Shown: positions 45,989-54,895, numbered from the stretch's first letter. The stretch: DNA of 64,000 nucleotides from Luteimonas gilva (GCF_005239095.1 NZ_SZUA01000001.1:336848-400847); one strand, 5' to 3'. The notes: generated from the letters alone by a model not told the origin. Made by a program: numbers and translations.

Positions 45989-47596
45989 TTACATCCTGAA
46001 TACGCCGAACTTCGCCGGCTCGATCGGCGCATTCATCGAGGCCGAAATAGCCAGGCCCAGCACCCGGCGCGTATCGGCCGGATCGATCACCCCGTCGTCC
46101 CATAGCCGCGCGGTGGCGTAATACGGGTTGCCTTGCGATTCGTACTGCTCGCGGATCGGCGTTTTGAACGCGGCTTCTTCTTCGGCGCTCCAGCGCTTGC
46201 CGGCCGCTTCGATGCCGTCGCGCTTGACCGTCGCCAGCACGCCGGCGGCCTGTTCGCCGCCCATCACGCTGATCCGCGCGTTCGGCCACATCCACAGGAA
46301 GCGTCCGCCGTAGGCGCGGCCGCACATCGCGTAGTTGCCGGCGCCGAAGCTGCCGCCGATCACCACGGTGAATTTCGGCACCGACGAGCAAGCCACTGCG
46401 GTCACCATCTTGGCGCCGTCTTTGGCGATGCCGGCGTTCTCGTATTTCTTGCCGACCATGAAGCCGGTGATGTTCTGCAGGAACACCAGCGGGATGCCGC
46501 GCTGGTTGCACAGTTCGATGAAGTGCGCGCCCTTCAGCGCGCTTTCCGAGAACAGGATGCCGTTGTTGGCGACGATGCCGATCGGATAGCCGTGCAGATG
46601 GGCGAAACCGCAGACCAGGGTCTTGCCGTAGCGCGCCTTGAATTCTTGGAACTCGCTGCCATCGACGATGCGCGCGATCAGCTCGCGGATGTCGAACGGG
46701 CGGCGCGTGTCTTTCGGCACGACGCCGTACAGCTCTTCGGCCGCGAACAGAGGTTCGCGTACCGGCGCGGTTTGCACCGGCACGCGCTTGTCGCGGTTGA
46801 GCGTGCCGACGATGTCGCGCGCGATCTGCAGCGCGTGCATGTCGTTCTCGGCGAAATGGTCGGCCACGCCGGACACGCTGGTGTGCACGTCGGCGCCGCC
46901 CAGGGATTCGGCGTCGACCACTTCGCCTGTGGCGGCTTTCACCAGCGGCGGGCCGCCGAGGAAGATCGTGCCCTGCTCCTTGACGATGATCGATTCGTCG
47001 CACATCGCCGGCACGTAGGCGCCGCCGGCGGTGCAACTGCCCATGACGACCGCGATCTGCGGAATGTTTTCCGCGCTGAGCCGCGCCTGGTTGTAGAAGA
47101 TGCGGCCGAAGTGCTCCTTGTCGGGGAAAACTTCGTCCTGCAGCGGCAGGAAGGCGCCGCCGGAATCGACCAGGTACACGCAGGGCAGGCGGTTCTCGCG
47201 CGCGATCTCCTGCGCGCGCAAATGCTTTTTCACCGTCATCGGAAAATAAGTGCCGCCTTTCACCGTGGCGTCGTTGGCCACCACCACGATTTCCTGGCCC
47301 AGCACCCGGCCGATGCCGGCGACGATGCCCGCCGCGGGCGCGGCGCCGTCGTACATGCCTTCGGCGGCCAAGGCGCTGAACTCCAGGAACGGCGAGCCCG
47401 GATCGAGCAGGGCGGCGATACGGTCGCGCACGAGCAGCTTGCCGCGCTCGGTGTGCTTGTTGCGGGCTTTCTCGCCGCCGCCGCCGGCCGCTGCGGCCAG
47501 ACGCGCGTCGAGTTCTTCGACCAAGCCGCGGTGATAGGCGGCGTTGTCTTGGAAATCCTGCGAACGCGGATCGAGTTGCGAAGTGAGTACGGGCAT
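45989..47596 (-). CDS. mccB: Methylcrotonyl-CoA carboxylase, carboxyltransferase beta subunit
   Basis: A 535-residue carboxyltransferase with two crotonase-like halves. [20 protein letters not shown] and [12 protein letters not shown] in the first half, and [20 protein letters not shown] and [16 protein letters not shown] in the second, are typical of MccB/LiuB. It is the partner of MccA but lies about 5 kb away, separated by the feo operon and bactofilin. It seems to have its own promoter, since a repeat and a lipoprotein gene precede it. No isovaleryl-CoA dehydrogenase is in the window. Confidence 0.94.
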   Translation of the reverse strand: MPVLTSQLDPRSQDFQDNAAYHRGLVEELDARLAAAAGGGGEKARNKHTERGKLLVRDRIAALLDPGSPFLEFSALAAEGMYDGAAPAAGIVAGIGRVLGQEIVVVANDATVKGGTYFPMTVKKHLRAQEIARENRLPCVYLVDSGGAFLPLQDEVFPDKEHFGRIFYNQARLSAENIPQIAVVMGSCTAGGAYVPAMCDESIIVKEQGTIFLGGPPLVKAATGEVVDAESLGGADVHTSVSGVADHFAENDMHALQIARDIVGTLNRDKRVPVQTAPVREPLFAAEELYGVVPKDTRRPFDIRELIARIVDGSEFQEFKARYGKTLVCGFAHLHGYPIGIVANNGILFSESALKGAHFIELCNQRGIPLVFLQNITGFMVGKKYENAGIAKDGAKMVTAVACSSVPKFTVVIGGSFGAGNYAMCGRAYGGRFLWMWPNARISVMGGEQAAGVLATVKRDGIEAAGKRWSAEEEAAFKTPIREQYESQGNPYYATARLWDDGVIDPADTRRVLGLAISASMNAPIEPAKFGVFRM

Positions 47597-47675
47597 GTCG
47601 GAGTCCGGCGAAGCCTGTGCGGCCAGGGCGACATTGTGCCCGGCCTCGCCATCGGATGCCGAGCGCTTGTCTTTT

Positions 47676-47755
47676 GTGTGAGCGGCTTCAGCCGCGAGCT
47701 TTCCTTGCAGATCGCGGGGAGCAAGAGAAGAGCTCGCGGCTGAAGCCGCTCCCAC
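47676..47755. repeat. GTGTGAGCGGCTTCAGCCGC palindromic repeat (SMAG-like)
   Basis: Left arm GTGTGAGCGGCTTCAGCCGC, right arm GCGGCTGAAGCCGCTCCCAC, with inner GAGCTTTCC/AGAGCTCGC sub-arms. The head is GTGT here and not GTAG. It lies upstream of mccB. Confidence 0.85.
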
Positions 47756-47768
47756 AAAGACGGGACGC

Positions 47769-47797
47769 AAAAAAAGCCCCGCCGAAGCGGGGCTTTT
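47769..47797 (-). terminator. Rho-independent terminator after the first Ala-rich lipoprotein
   Basis: Read on the minus strand: AAAAGCCCCGC, loop TTCG, GCGGGGCTTTT and a run of seven Ts. Perfect 11-base stem, 23 bases after the lipoprotein stop codon. Confidence 0.92.
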
Positions 47798-47819
47798 CGC
47801 GCATCGCCGATACGGCGAT

Positions 47820-48218
47820 TTACTTCTTTTCTTCGGCCTTCTTGTCGGCTTCGGCGGCGGCTTCGTGCGCCTTGTCGGCGACCTTCTGCGCAGCGTCGCC
47901 GGTGGCGTTCGCGGCATCGGCGGCGGCCTGGCTGGCGGTAGCGCCGGCTTGGTCGGCGGCGGCGGCGGCCTTGTCGGCCGCGGCATCCATCGCCTGGCCC
48001 GCTTCGGTCGCGGCTTCGCCGGTGGCGGCCGCGGCGGCGTCGGCGCCTTCCTGCACGGCATTGCCGGCGGCCTTGGCGGCGTCGGCGGCTTGATCGGCAG
48101 CCTGGTCGGCGGCGGCGGCCGCTTCGCTGGATTCCTGCTGCGCGGTCGCGGTTTCGTTCTTGCAGGCCGAGAGCGCCAGGACGCCAGCGGCGAGCAGTAC
48201 GTAGAGCTTGGTGTTCAT
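47820..48218 (-). CDS. Ala-rich helical lipoprotein, copy 1
   Basis: A 132-residue lipoprotein with lipobox LSAC (Cys near residue 19). The mature part is almost only Ala with Asp, Glu, Gln and Lys in short repeats ([18 protein letters not shown], and similar) and should form one long amphipathic helix or coiled coil; it ends in a Lys/Glu tail. Start MNTK was chosen because GGAGA is 6 bases ahead. It is a paralogue of the next gene; each has its own terminator and so its own transcript. It may act as an envelope spacer like Lpp, but this is only an inference. Confidence 0.75.
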   Translation of the reverse strand: MNTKLYVLLAAGVLALSACKNETATAQQESSEAAAAADQAADQAADAAKAAGNAVQEGADAAAAATGEAATEAGQAMDAAADKAAAAADQAGATASQAAADAANATGDAAQKVADKAHEAAAEADKKAEEKK

Positions 48219-48285
48219 GGTCATCTCCGGTCGATGGATGAGGGTGGCGCGATTGCGAGCGCAATCTAGCGCAGTGTCCGGAAAA

Positions 48286-48315
48286 GAAAAAGCCGCCGGA
48301 GACCGGCGGCTTTTT
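48286..48315 (-). terminator. Rho-independent terminator after the second Ala-rich lipoprotein
   Basis: Read on the minus strand: GAAAAAGCCGCCGGTC then TCCGGCGGC followed by TTTTTC. The stem is strong and the stop codon of the lipoprotein gene is 21 bases upstream. Confidence 0.9.
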
Positions 48316-48336
48316 CGGGTCCAACGAAAAGAAGTA

Positions 48337-48717
48337 TTACTTCTTCTCTTCCGGCTTGGCTTCGCCTTCCTTAGCGGCTTCGGCGGCGTCCTTGGCGGCG
48401 TCGGCAGCCTGGCCAGCGGCGTCGGCGGCGTTGGCGGCCGTGTCGGCGGCGGCGTCGGCAGCGCCGGCAGCGGCGGTGCCAGCGGCGTCGGCCGAGGTGG
48501 CGGCGGCGTCAGCGGCGGTGGCAGCGGCGTCGGCCGACTGCTGGGCGGCGTCGGCAGCCATCGTGTCGCCAGCGGCGGCGGCGGTGTCGGCAGCCTGCTG
48601 GGCTTCGGTCGCGGCGTTGGCAGCGTCGGCAGCCGATTCCTCGGCCTGCTTCTGGTTGCTGCACGCGGCCAGGGCCAGACCCATAGCCAGGGCGAGCAGA
48701 GCCTTGTTCATGGACAT
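48337..48717 (-). CDS. Ala-rich helical lipoprotein, copy 2
   Basis: A 126-residue lipoprotein, lipobox LAAC (near residue 19), then an Ala/Asp repeat region (ADAAATAADAAATSADAAG and similar) and a charged KEGEAKPEEKK end. It has the same plan as copy 1 and probably arose by tandem duplication. GAGGAA lies 7 bases before the ATG at 48717. The window's most extreme composition is here: Ala makes up roughly half of the mature protein. A structural envelope role is possible; nothing catalytic is visible. Confidence 0.75.
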   Translation of the reverse strand: MSMNKALLALAMGLALAACSNQKQAEESAADAANAATEAQQAADTAAAAGDTMAADAAQQSADAAATAADAAATSADAAGTAAAGAADAAADTAANAADAAGQAADAAKDAAEAAKEGEAKPEEKK

Positions 48718-48840
48718 AATCGAATTTCCTCGTCGTTTAGTTTAGGCAACGCGCAAATGCGCGCCAATAACATGATGACAAGCCCACCGGACGTGTCAAG
48801 CGGTTGGCCGGCTTTTTTTGTGTTACGCGTTCTTAACTTT

Positions 48841-50016
48841 TTATAGGATTTCGATGGCCAGCGCGGTCGCTTCGCCGCCGCCGATGCACAGCGAAGCCAC
48901 GCCCCGCTTGCCTCCGCGCGCCTTAAGGGCGTGGATCAGGGTCACCACCAGACGTGCGCCGCTGGCCCCGATAGGATGTCCGAGGGCCACTGCGCCGCCG
49001 TTGACGTTCAGCTTCTCGTGGGGAATGCCAAGATCGTGCATAGGCGCCATCGCCACGCACGAGAAGGCTTCGTTGACCTCGAACAGATCGACGTCGCCGA
49101 CCTGCCAACCCGCTTTTTCCAGCACGTTTGAAATCGCTTTCACCGGCGCGGTGGTGAACCATTCCGGCGCTTGGGCATGGCCCGCATGGGCCACGATCCG
49201 CGCCAAAGGCTTGAGGCCGCGCTTGGCCGCTTCGTCCGCGGACATCAGCACGGTTGCGGCGGCGCCGTCGGAAATCTTCGAGGAAGACGCGGCGGTGATT
49301 CGCCCTTCCTTGCCGAAGGCGGGGCGCAGGGTCGGGATCTTGGCGATGTCGATCTTGCCCGGCTCTTCGTCCTTGTCGACCACCACGTCGCCCTTGCGGC
49401 CTTTCACCGTGACCGGCACGACTTCGGCATCGAAGGCGCCGCCGGAGACCGCGGCTTGCGCGCGCTTGGCGCTTTCGGCGGAGAACGCATCCAACTGCTC
49501 GCGGCTGAAGTCGTACTTCTCGCTGGCCATGTCGCCGAACACGCCCATCGCCTTGCCGTCGTAGGGATTGGTCAGGCCGTCCCACGCCATGTGGTCGAGG
49601 AATTCGGCGCTGCCGTAACGGATGCCGGTGCGCGAACCGTTTAGCAGATGCGGCGCATTGGTCATCGATTCCATGCCGCCGGCGACGATCACCGCGGCGC
49701 TGCCGGCCTTGATCAGATCGTTGCCCAGCATGATCGCCTTCATGCCCGAACCGCAGACCTTGTTGACGGTGGTGCAACCGGCCGCATCGGGGATGCCGGC
49801 CGCGCGCGAAGCCTGCCGCGCCGGCGCCTGACCCAGGCCCGCGGGCAGCACGCAACCCATGATCACTTCGTCCACTTGATCGGCCGCCAAGCCCGCATGC
49901 TCCAGCGCGGCGACGATCGCCGCCGAACCCAACGTGGGCGTAGGCACACCGGTGAATTGGCCGAGGAAGGAACCGATGGCGGTGCGCTTGGCACCGACGA
50001 TGACGACGTCGGACAT
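48841..50016 (-). CDS. Acetyl-CoA C-acetyltransferase (thiolase)
   Basis: A 391-residue thiolase joining or splitting acetyl-CoA units. The acylated Cys is in TTVNKVCGSGMKA, the base Cys in SLCIGGGEA and the His in NGGAVALGHPIGASG. Length and sequence fit the biosynthetic/AtoB class (acetoacetyl-CoA thiolase), which would take up the acetoacetate produced by HMG-CoA lyase once activated, or feed PHB metabolism. The start at 50016 gives the family N-terminus DVVIVGAKRTAIG. It is transcribed away from the autotransporter. Confidence 0.93.
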   Translation of the reverse strand: MSDVVIVGAKRTAIGSFLGQFTGVPTPTLGSAAIVAALEHAGLAADQVDEVIMGCVLPAGLGQAPARQASRAAGIPDAAGCTTVNKVCGSGMKAIMLGNDLIKAGSAAVIVAGGMESMTNAPHLLNGSRTGIRYGSAEFLDHMAWDGLTNPYDGKAMGVFGDMASEKYDFSREQLDAFSAESAKRAQAAVSGGAFDAEVVPVTVKGRKGDVVVDKDEEPGKIDIAKIPTLRPAFGKEGRITAASSSKISDGAAATVLMSADEAAKRGLKPLARIVAHAGHAQAPEWFTTAPVKAISNVLEKAGWQVGDVDLFEVNEAFSCVAMAPMHDLGIPHEKLNVNGGAVALGHPIGASGARLVVTLIHALKARGGKRGVASLCIGGGEATALAIEIL

Positions 50017-50206
50017 ATCGAACTCCGAAGATGTGGGGCGCAGGGGCCAGTGACCCATTATCGCCCTTTCCACCGCGGATTGCTGCAGCGCGTCAAACGC
50101 GGTGCGAAAGGGTCGCAGAACTCGCTCTTGCGGATTGCGGCTGAGGCCGTGGGAAGCTACAAACGCGGATGGGAGAGCCCCCGCTCGGATCGCCAAAGGA
50201 ATAGTG

Positions 50207-53035
50207 ATGAAAGCGTCGACGCCGCAGAACCGCCCGATTTCCACCCCTCTTTCCCTGGCTATCGCGACCGCGCTGACGCTGGCGTTGGGCGCCTGCGGGG
50301 GAGGCGGAGGCGGAGGCGGGGGTGGTTTGGTCCGACCGACTCCGCCGCCGCCCACGCCGAGCCGCCCGCAGCCCGCCATCGACGCGCATCTGTCGATGAC
50401 CAATGCCAAATCGGCGCAAGCGGCCGGATTCACCGGGCAGGGCGTGGTGATCGGGGTGATCGACACTGGCGTCAACCGCAACCATCCGGCGTTGACCGGG
50501 CGTGTGCAGCAGAACCTGAATTACGTGGATCCGGCCACCAACAATCTGAGCGTGGACGACGTCGCCGGCCACGGCACCGCGGTGGCGCAGATCATCGCCG
50601 GCAAGCCGTTCGGGCAATGGCCGGGCGGCGTCGCGCCCGGCGCGCAGTTGGTGTCGGCGCGGATCATCAACGACAAGCCGCCCAAAGACGACGGGTCGGG
50701 CCAAGGCAACGAAGTGCCGCCGGGCGATTCGACGCCGCAATTCCTCGGCCAGGTCAATGCCGACTTGATCAATGCCGGCGTGCGCATCACCAACAACTCC
50801 TGGGGCGGTTTGTATTGGAATGCCGCTTCGGTCACCGAAGCGTTCGCCGCAGCGTATGCGCCGTTCGTGCTGAGCCATGGCGGTTTGGTCGTATTCGCCA
50901 CCGGCAACGAAGGCAATCCGCAACCCAGCGATACCGCTTCGCTGCCCAGCCAAGGCGGCGCGAACGCGGCGGCGCTGGAAAAAGGCTGGCTGGCGGTCGC
51001 GTGGTTGAACAACGCCAATCCGAGCGCGTTGGATCCGTCCTCCAACGCTTGCGGCGTGGCGATGAATTACTGCCTGGTCGCGCTGGGCGGCGTGATCGCG
51101 ACCGGCACCAACGACACCGCCGGCAATCCCACTTACTGGCAATGGTTCGGCACCTCGCTGGCCACGCCGCAGGTGACCGGCGCCGCGGCGCTGGTGTGGC
51201 AGGCGTTTCCGTACTTCGACAACGACATGGTCCGGCAGACGTTGCTCGGCGGCGCGGTGGACCTCGGCGCACCGGGTGCGGATCCCGTGTTCGGCTACGG
51301 CCTGCTCGACGTGGGCAAGTCGGTGCAGGGCCCTTCCAAATTCAACTGGGGCGATGCGCACGCGAAATTCGACGCGGGCACCTCGGTGTGGAAGAACGGC
51401 ATCAGCGGCAGCGGCGGTCTGGTCAAAGAGGGCACCGGCACGCTGGAGCTGGCCGGCGACAATAGCTACGCCGGCACCACCCAAGTGTCGGGCGGCACGT
51501 TGAAGGTGTCGGGCGACAACACGCAGTCGACGTTCCATGTCGGGCCGCAAGGCAACCTGTCCGGAACCGGAAGGGTCGGCCGCAATTTGAACAACGACGG
51601 CAGGGTCACGGTGCAGGGCGCCAGCGATTTGCGCGTCGGCGGCGATTACCGCCAAGGCGACAACGCGACCCTCGCGGTGGATCTGGGCAACCAATTGCGG
51701 GTGAACGGCCAGGCCTTCCTGGACGGCACGCTGCACGTGCTCGGCGTCAAGCCGGGCTACACGACGCAATCCCGCGAAACCGTGCTCACTGCGACCGGCG
51801 GCCGCAACGGCGTGTTCGACGAATGGACGTCCGCGCCGAGCGTGTTCCTCAACGCCTCGCTGGGCTACGACGCCACTTCCGCGTGGCTGGACATCACCAG
51901 CATTAGCGTGACCGCGGTCCAAGGCCTCAACTACACCGGGGCCACCACCGCGTCGGCCGCGCGGGTGGACAATGCGATGAAGGCGATCGACCAGCAGATC
52001 GCCGCCGGCAACGGCGGAATCGGCGGGAATTTCATCGCCGCCGCCGGCGACTTCCAGCGCGCTCCGACCTTGCAGGCGGCGGAAGCCTCGCTCGGCAGCC
52101 TGTCGGGCGAACTGCACGCCGCCGCCGATGCGATGACTTTCGAAAGCATCGACGCCAGCCGCCGCGCGCTGTCCGCGCGCTTCGACGATCTAGGCGAACG
52201 CGGCGCGACCGCCGGCCTATGGCAGCACGATCTCGCCCAAAGCGGCGGCATGGCCCGCTCCGGTTTCAGCGGTTTCGATTACGACTTGAGCGGGCGCATG
52301 ACCGGCATCGATCTGCGCATCGGCCGCCGCGGCGTGCTCGGCGTGGCCGCCAGCCACACGATGGGCGCCGGTTGGCTGGACCAGCGCAACGACCGCAGCC
52401 GCAGCCGCCAGGACGAAGGCCAACTGTACGCCGGATGGATCGGCGAAAGCGCTTATCTGCAAGGCCGTCTCGGCTTCGGCCGCTTCGAACGCAAGGTCGA
52501 CCGCAGCATCCTGCTTGGCCAGCGCCAGACGGGCGCGGCCACGGCGTATTCCGGCGCTTACGACGTGGCGCATGCCGAAGCCGGCTGGCGCCATCGCTTC
52601 GGCGACATCAAGCTCACCCCTTACGTCGCCAGCCAGTACGCGCGCATCCGCAACGACGGCTTCGTCGAATCCGGCGCGGACGGCTTCGGCCTGAAGGCGG
52701 GCGCCAGCCGCAGCGAGCGCTGGCAAGCGATCGCCGGCGTGCGCGCCAATCGCGATTGGTATTGGAGCAACGGCCTGCGCTTGGGGTTCGAAGCGCGCGC
52801 GGAATGGCAGAACACCCTCGCCGCGCACGGCATCGGCTTCGACGCCAGTTTCGTCGGCGTCGACCAATGGCAAACGCTGTCCGGCATCGGCTTGGCGAAT
52901 ACAAGCCGGTCGTTCGGCGTCGGACTGGATCTGGGCTTGTCGCCGCGCTCCAGCCTGCGCTTCGATCTCGGCCATCGTTACGCGCCGAACTTGGAAGACC
53001 ACCAGGCTTCGCTGCAATACGCGTTCGGCTTTTAA
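50207..53035 (+). CDS. Subtilisin-like autotransporter with lipobox
   Basis: A 942-residue type V secreted protease. The signal peptide ends in lipobox LGAC followed by a run of Gly, suggesting a lipidated N-terminus as in Bordetella SphB1. The S8 passenger (about 60-390) has the triad Asp in GVIDTGVN, His in DVAGHGTAVAQ and Ser in FGTSLATPQ, with Asn in NNSWGG. A beta-helix-like stretch carries an autotransporter-associated repeat (GGLVKEGTGTLELAGDNSYA). The C-terminal barrel (about 650-942) ends in YAFGF, the expected terminal aromatic. It may mature other surface proteins. Start codon preceded by AAGGAA. Confidence 0.93.
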   Translation: MKASTPQNRPISTPLSLAIATALTLALGACGGGGGGGGGGLVRPTPPPPTPSRPQPAIDAHLSMTNAKSAQAAGFTGQGVVIGVIDTGVNRNHPALTGRVQQNLNYVDPATNNLSVDDVAGHGTAVAQIIAGKPFGQWPGGVAPGAQLVSARIINDKPPKDDGSGQGNEVPPGDSTPQFLGQVNADLINAGVRITNNSWGGLYWNAASVTEAFAAAYAPFVLSHGGLVVFATGNEGNPQPSDTASLPSQGGANAAALEKGWLAVAWLNNANPSALDPSSNACGVAMNYCLVALGGVIATGTNDTAGNPTYWQWFGTSLATPQVTGAAALVWQAFPYFDNDMVRQTLLGGAVDLGAPGADPVFGYGLLDVGKSVQGPSKFNWGDAHAKFDAGTSVWKNGISGSGGLVKEGTGTLELAGDNSYAGTTQVSGGTLKVSGDNTQSTFHVGPQGNLSGTGRVGRNLNNDGRVTVQGASDLRVGGDYRQGDNATLAVDLGNQLRVNGQAFLDGTLHVLGVKPGYTTQSRETVLTATGGRNGVFDEWTSAPSVFLNASLGYDATSAWLDITSISVTAVQGLNYTGATTASAARVDNAMKAIDQQIAAGNGGIGGNFIAAAGDFQRAPTLQAAEASLGSLSGELHAAADAMTFESIDASRRALSARFDDLGERGATAGLWQHDLAQSGGMARSGFSGFDYDLSGRMTGIDLRIGRRGVLGVAASHTMGAGWLDQRNDRSRSRQDEGQLYAGWIGESAYLQGRLGFGRFERKVDRSILLGQRQTGAATAYSGAYDVAHAEAGWRHRFGDIKLTPYVASQYARIRNDGFVESGADGFGLKAGASRSERWQAIAGVRANRDWYWSNGLRLGFEARAEWQNTLAAHGIGFDASFVGVDQWQTLSGIGLANTSRSFGVGLDLGLSPRSSLRFDLGHRYAPNLEDHQASLQYAFGF

Positions 53036-53038
53036 AAC

Positions 53039-54307
53039 TTATCGCCAGAAAGGAATCGTGTAAGGCTCGTTCGCCTTCTTGGTCTTCAAAGTCGACGTGC
53101 GCTCCACGGTCAACACGTGCCGGCCCGGCGCCAGCGCGCGCACGTCGATCATCGCCAACAGCGCAGGCCGGTCGGTGCGCGGATCCTCGCTGATCTCGTA
53201 GGCCTGCCCGGCGAGCGGCTTGCCGTCGATACGGATCGCGTGCGCGGCGGTCAGGCAGGCCAGCACGGCGTCCGGCGCCGGCTCGGCCGCAACGGCGGGA
53301 CAGCGCAGGCGCAACGCGGCGTCGTCGTCGCCGGGACGGTAAGGCACCACCAGCTTCAAGTAAGGCCCGATCACGACCGACGACTGGATATAGGCCACGG
53401 CGCGGTCGATGCCAGGATCGCGTTGGTCGTCGTAATGCGACGGATCCACTACCTGTAGCCCCTCTCCCGATGGAAAGCGCGCATAGCCGCCGAGGCTGCT
53501 CGGATCCAGCCGCCATATCGTGCTGAACAATGCCGCGGCCATGCCGATGACGACGATGGCCATGGTGAGCGCGCCGATGCGCTTTTCGCCGCCGTGGCTG
53601 GCGATCAGCCCGAGCACGTTCGACCCCCGGCTCACGCCCAGCACGCGGTAAAAGCCGATCGCCGCGGCCGATGCGCGCCAAATCCATCCCTGCGGCCGCA
53701 GGCGGGGGGCGAGATAGCGGTCGATCGTCATCGCGACGAGCAGCGGCAGCATCAGCGCCATCGCGCTGAGTCCGAAAACACGGGAGGCGTCCGCGTCGAT
53801 CCCGAGCAGGCGCAGCGCACTTGTCACCAACAAGAACAGCAGGCCGATCGACAAGCTGATCCCCAACAGGCTCGACGCCATCGCCACGCCCAGGGCGAAC
53901 ACGAGGGTAGCGCGATTGTCCGCCGCGTCCATCGCCTCGGGCGGACTCTTTTCCTTGCGTTGTTCGACTTCCTTGCGGATCGGCCCCAGCCGCAGCGCGC
54001 TCCAGCGCACGCCGTCGGGAAAGACCGAATACGTGCCGACCAGGGCGATCCATTGCGCGCGCAGCAGCAGATGGATCGAGAAAGTCGTCGCCAGAATCAG
54101 TGCGGCGGACTTGAGGTAGACGTGCATGGTCATTAGCGCCGACCCCATGCCGCGATCCACCCTCGGCATCATCGCGAAGATGGCGCCGTCCAACCAACCG
54201 GGCAGCTGCAGCATCGCGAACACGGCCACGCCCGAGATCAGCAGTTCCACCTCCCAGGTCGGCGTGGTGCGCTTGGGCAATCCGTCGGGCGCGTGCGATT
54301 CGCTCAT
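53039..54307 (-). CDS. Multi-pass membrane protein of unknown function
   Basis: A 422-residue protein with about six hydrophobic segments in its first 280 residues and a hydrophilic C-terminal domain of about 140 residues (from near SLGGYARFPSGEGLQVVDPS), which contains CPAV/ACLTAAHA and a sandwich-like ending and probably faces the periplasm. I do not recognise the family. Its start is 121 bases from a divergent ArsR-type gene, whose twin operators lie between them, so it is a likely target of that regulator. It ends 3 bases from the autotransporter stop. Confidence 0.65.
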   Translation of the reverse strand: MSESHAPDGLPKRTTPTWEVELLISGVAVFAMLQLPGWLDGAIFAMMPRVDRGMGSALMTMHVYLKSAALILATTFSIHLLLRAQWIALVGTYSVFPDGVRWSALRLGPIRKEVEQRKEKSPPEAMDAADNRATLVFALGVAMASSLLGISLSIGLLFLLVTSALRLLGIDADASRVFGLSAMALMLPLLVAMTIDRYLAPRLRPQGWIWRASAAAIGFYRVLGVSRGSNVLGLIASHGGEKRIGALTMAIVVIGMAAALFSTIWRLDPSSLGGYARFPSGEGLQVVDPSHYDDQRDPGIDRAVAYIQSSVVIGPYLKLVVPYRPGDDDAALRLRCPAVAAEPAPDAVLACLTAAHAIRIDGKPLAGQAYEISEDPRTDRPALLAMIDVRALAPGRHVLTVERTSTLKTKKANEPYTIPFWR

Positions 54308-54379
54308 GGCAATGGTCGGCATGGGGACGGCGCAGGCTGGCAAAGCCGCTGCGACCTTGCAAGAGGGAGAGCGCATAAA

Positions 54380-54397
54380 TTCAACTTGGCAGTTGAA
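54380..54397 (+). promoter_or_regulatory. Operator 1 and -35 region of the ArsR-type gene
   Basis: TTCAAC, six bases, GTTGAA: a perfect inverted repeat. Its right arm overlaps TTGAAA (54393-54398), a good -35, which is followed after exactly 17 bases by TAACAT (54416-54421) as -10. The core TCAAC-N6-GTTGA is identical to operator 2, 40 bases downstream. Confidence 0.7.
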
Positions 54398-54420
54398 AAT
54401 TCCAGTCGCCGAAGCTAACA

Positions 54421-54436
54421 TCAACCATATGGTTGA
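54421..54436 (+). promoter_or_regulatory. Operator 2 over the start codon of the ArsR-type gene
   Basis: TCAACCATATGGTTGA is a perfect 16-base palindrome that contains the ATG of the regulator. Its half-sites and spacing equal those of operator 1. With the predicted -10 at 54416-54421, transcription would begin about at the ATG, so the message would be leaderless and the operator would cover the start site. Confidence 0.7.
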
Positions 54437-54797
54437 ACAAAATCCTGCCGTCCTGGACCAAGTGCTGCGCGCCCTGGCCGATCCCACCCGGCGCGACATG
54501 CTGCGCCGTTTGGCCGCGCACGAGCGCAGCGTCGGCGAGCTCGCCGAACCGCTGGACATGTCGCTGGCGGCCGCGTCCAAGCATATCCAGGTGCTGGAGC
54601 GCGCCGGTCTGGTCGAGCGCGAAATCCAGGGCCGCACCCACGTCTGCCGGCTCTCGCCGCAGCCGTTGGCGCATGTGGCCGAATGGTTGCGGCTCTACGA
54701 AAAATTCTGGAACAAGCACCTAGACGCCCTGGCCGCTTTACTCGAGGCGGAGGACAGGGCGGCCAAGAAGCCGCGCAAGAAGAAAAGCGCCCGCTAA
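54429..54797 (+). CDS. ArsR-type winged-helix transcription regulator
   Basis: A 122-residue helix-turn-helix protein: VLRALADPTRRDMLRRLAAH, then the recognition region MSLAAASKHIQVLERAGLVE and the wing REIQGRTHVCRLS. The C-terminal helix carries AEWLRLYEKFWNKHLDAL and a Lys/Arg-rich tail. It lacks the CxC metal motif of ArsR/SmtB sensors, so it belongs to the HTH_20-type group often paired with an SRPBCC/AHSA1 gene; no such partner follows here, as a repeat comes next. Twin operators suggest tight self-repression and control of the divergent membrane protein gene. Confidence 0.88.
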   Translation: MVEQNPAVLDQVLRALADPTRRDMLRRLAAHERSVGELAEPLDMSLAAASKHIQVLERAGLVEREIQGRTHVCRLSPQPLAHVAEWLRLYEKFWNKHLDALAALLEAEDRAAKKPRKKKSAR

Positions 54798-54809
54798 CCG
54801 CGCTTTCTT

Positions 54810-54890
54810 GTGGGTGCGGCTTTAGCCGGGAGCTCTTCTTTCAGGTTGCTGCGACTTGTGGGAAGAGCTCGCGGCTAACGCCGCTCCCAC
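54810..54890. repeat. GTGGGTGCGGCTTTAGCC palindromic repeat (SMAG-like)
   Basis: Left arm GTGGGTGCGGCTTTAGCCGG, right arm GCGGCTAACGCCGCTCCCAC, with GAGCTCTTC/GAAGAGCTC inner arms. Between the convergent ArsR-type and gntP genes. Confidence 0.85.
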
Positions 54891-54895
54891 AAGGC

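Noticed and set aside
47865-48846. Gly- and Ser/Ala-rich open frames on the plus strand opposite the two Ala-rich lipoproteins
   Set aside because: They mirror the Ala codon repeats of the lipoprotein genes, have no ribosome-binding site or signal peptide of their own, and run across the terminators.
54429-54797. Arsenic- or zinc-sensing ArsR/SmtB repressor
   Set aside because: The protein has the fold but no CxC or other metal-binding set, and there is no ars or metal transport gene beside it.
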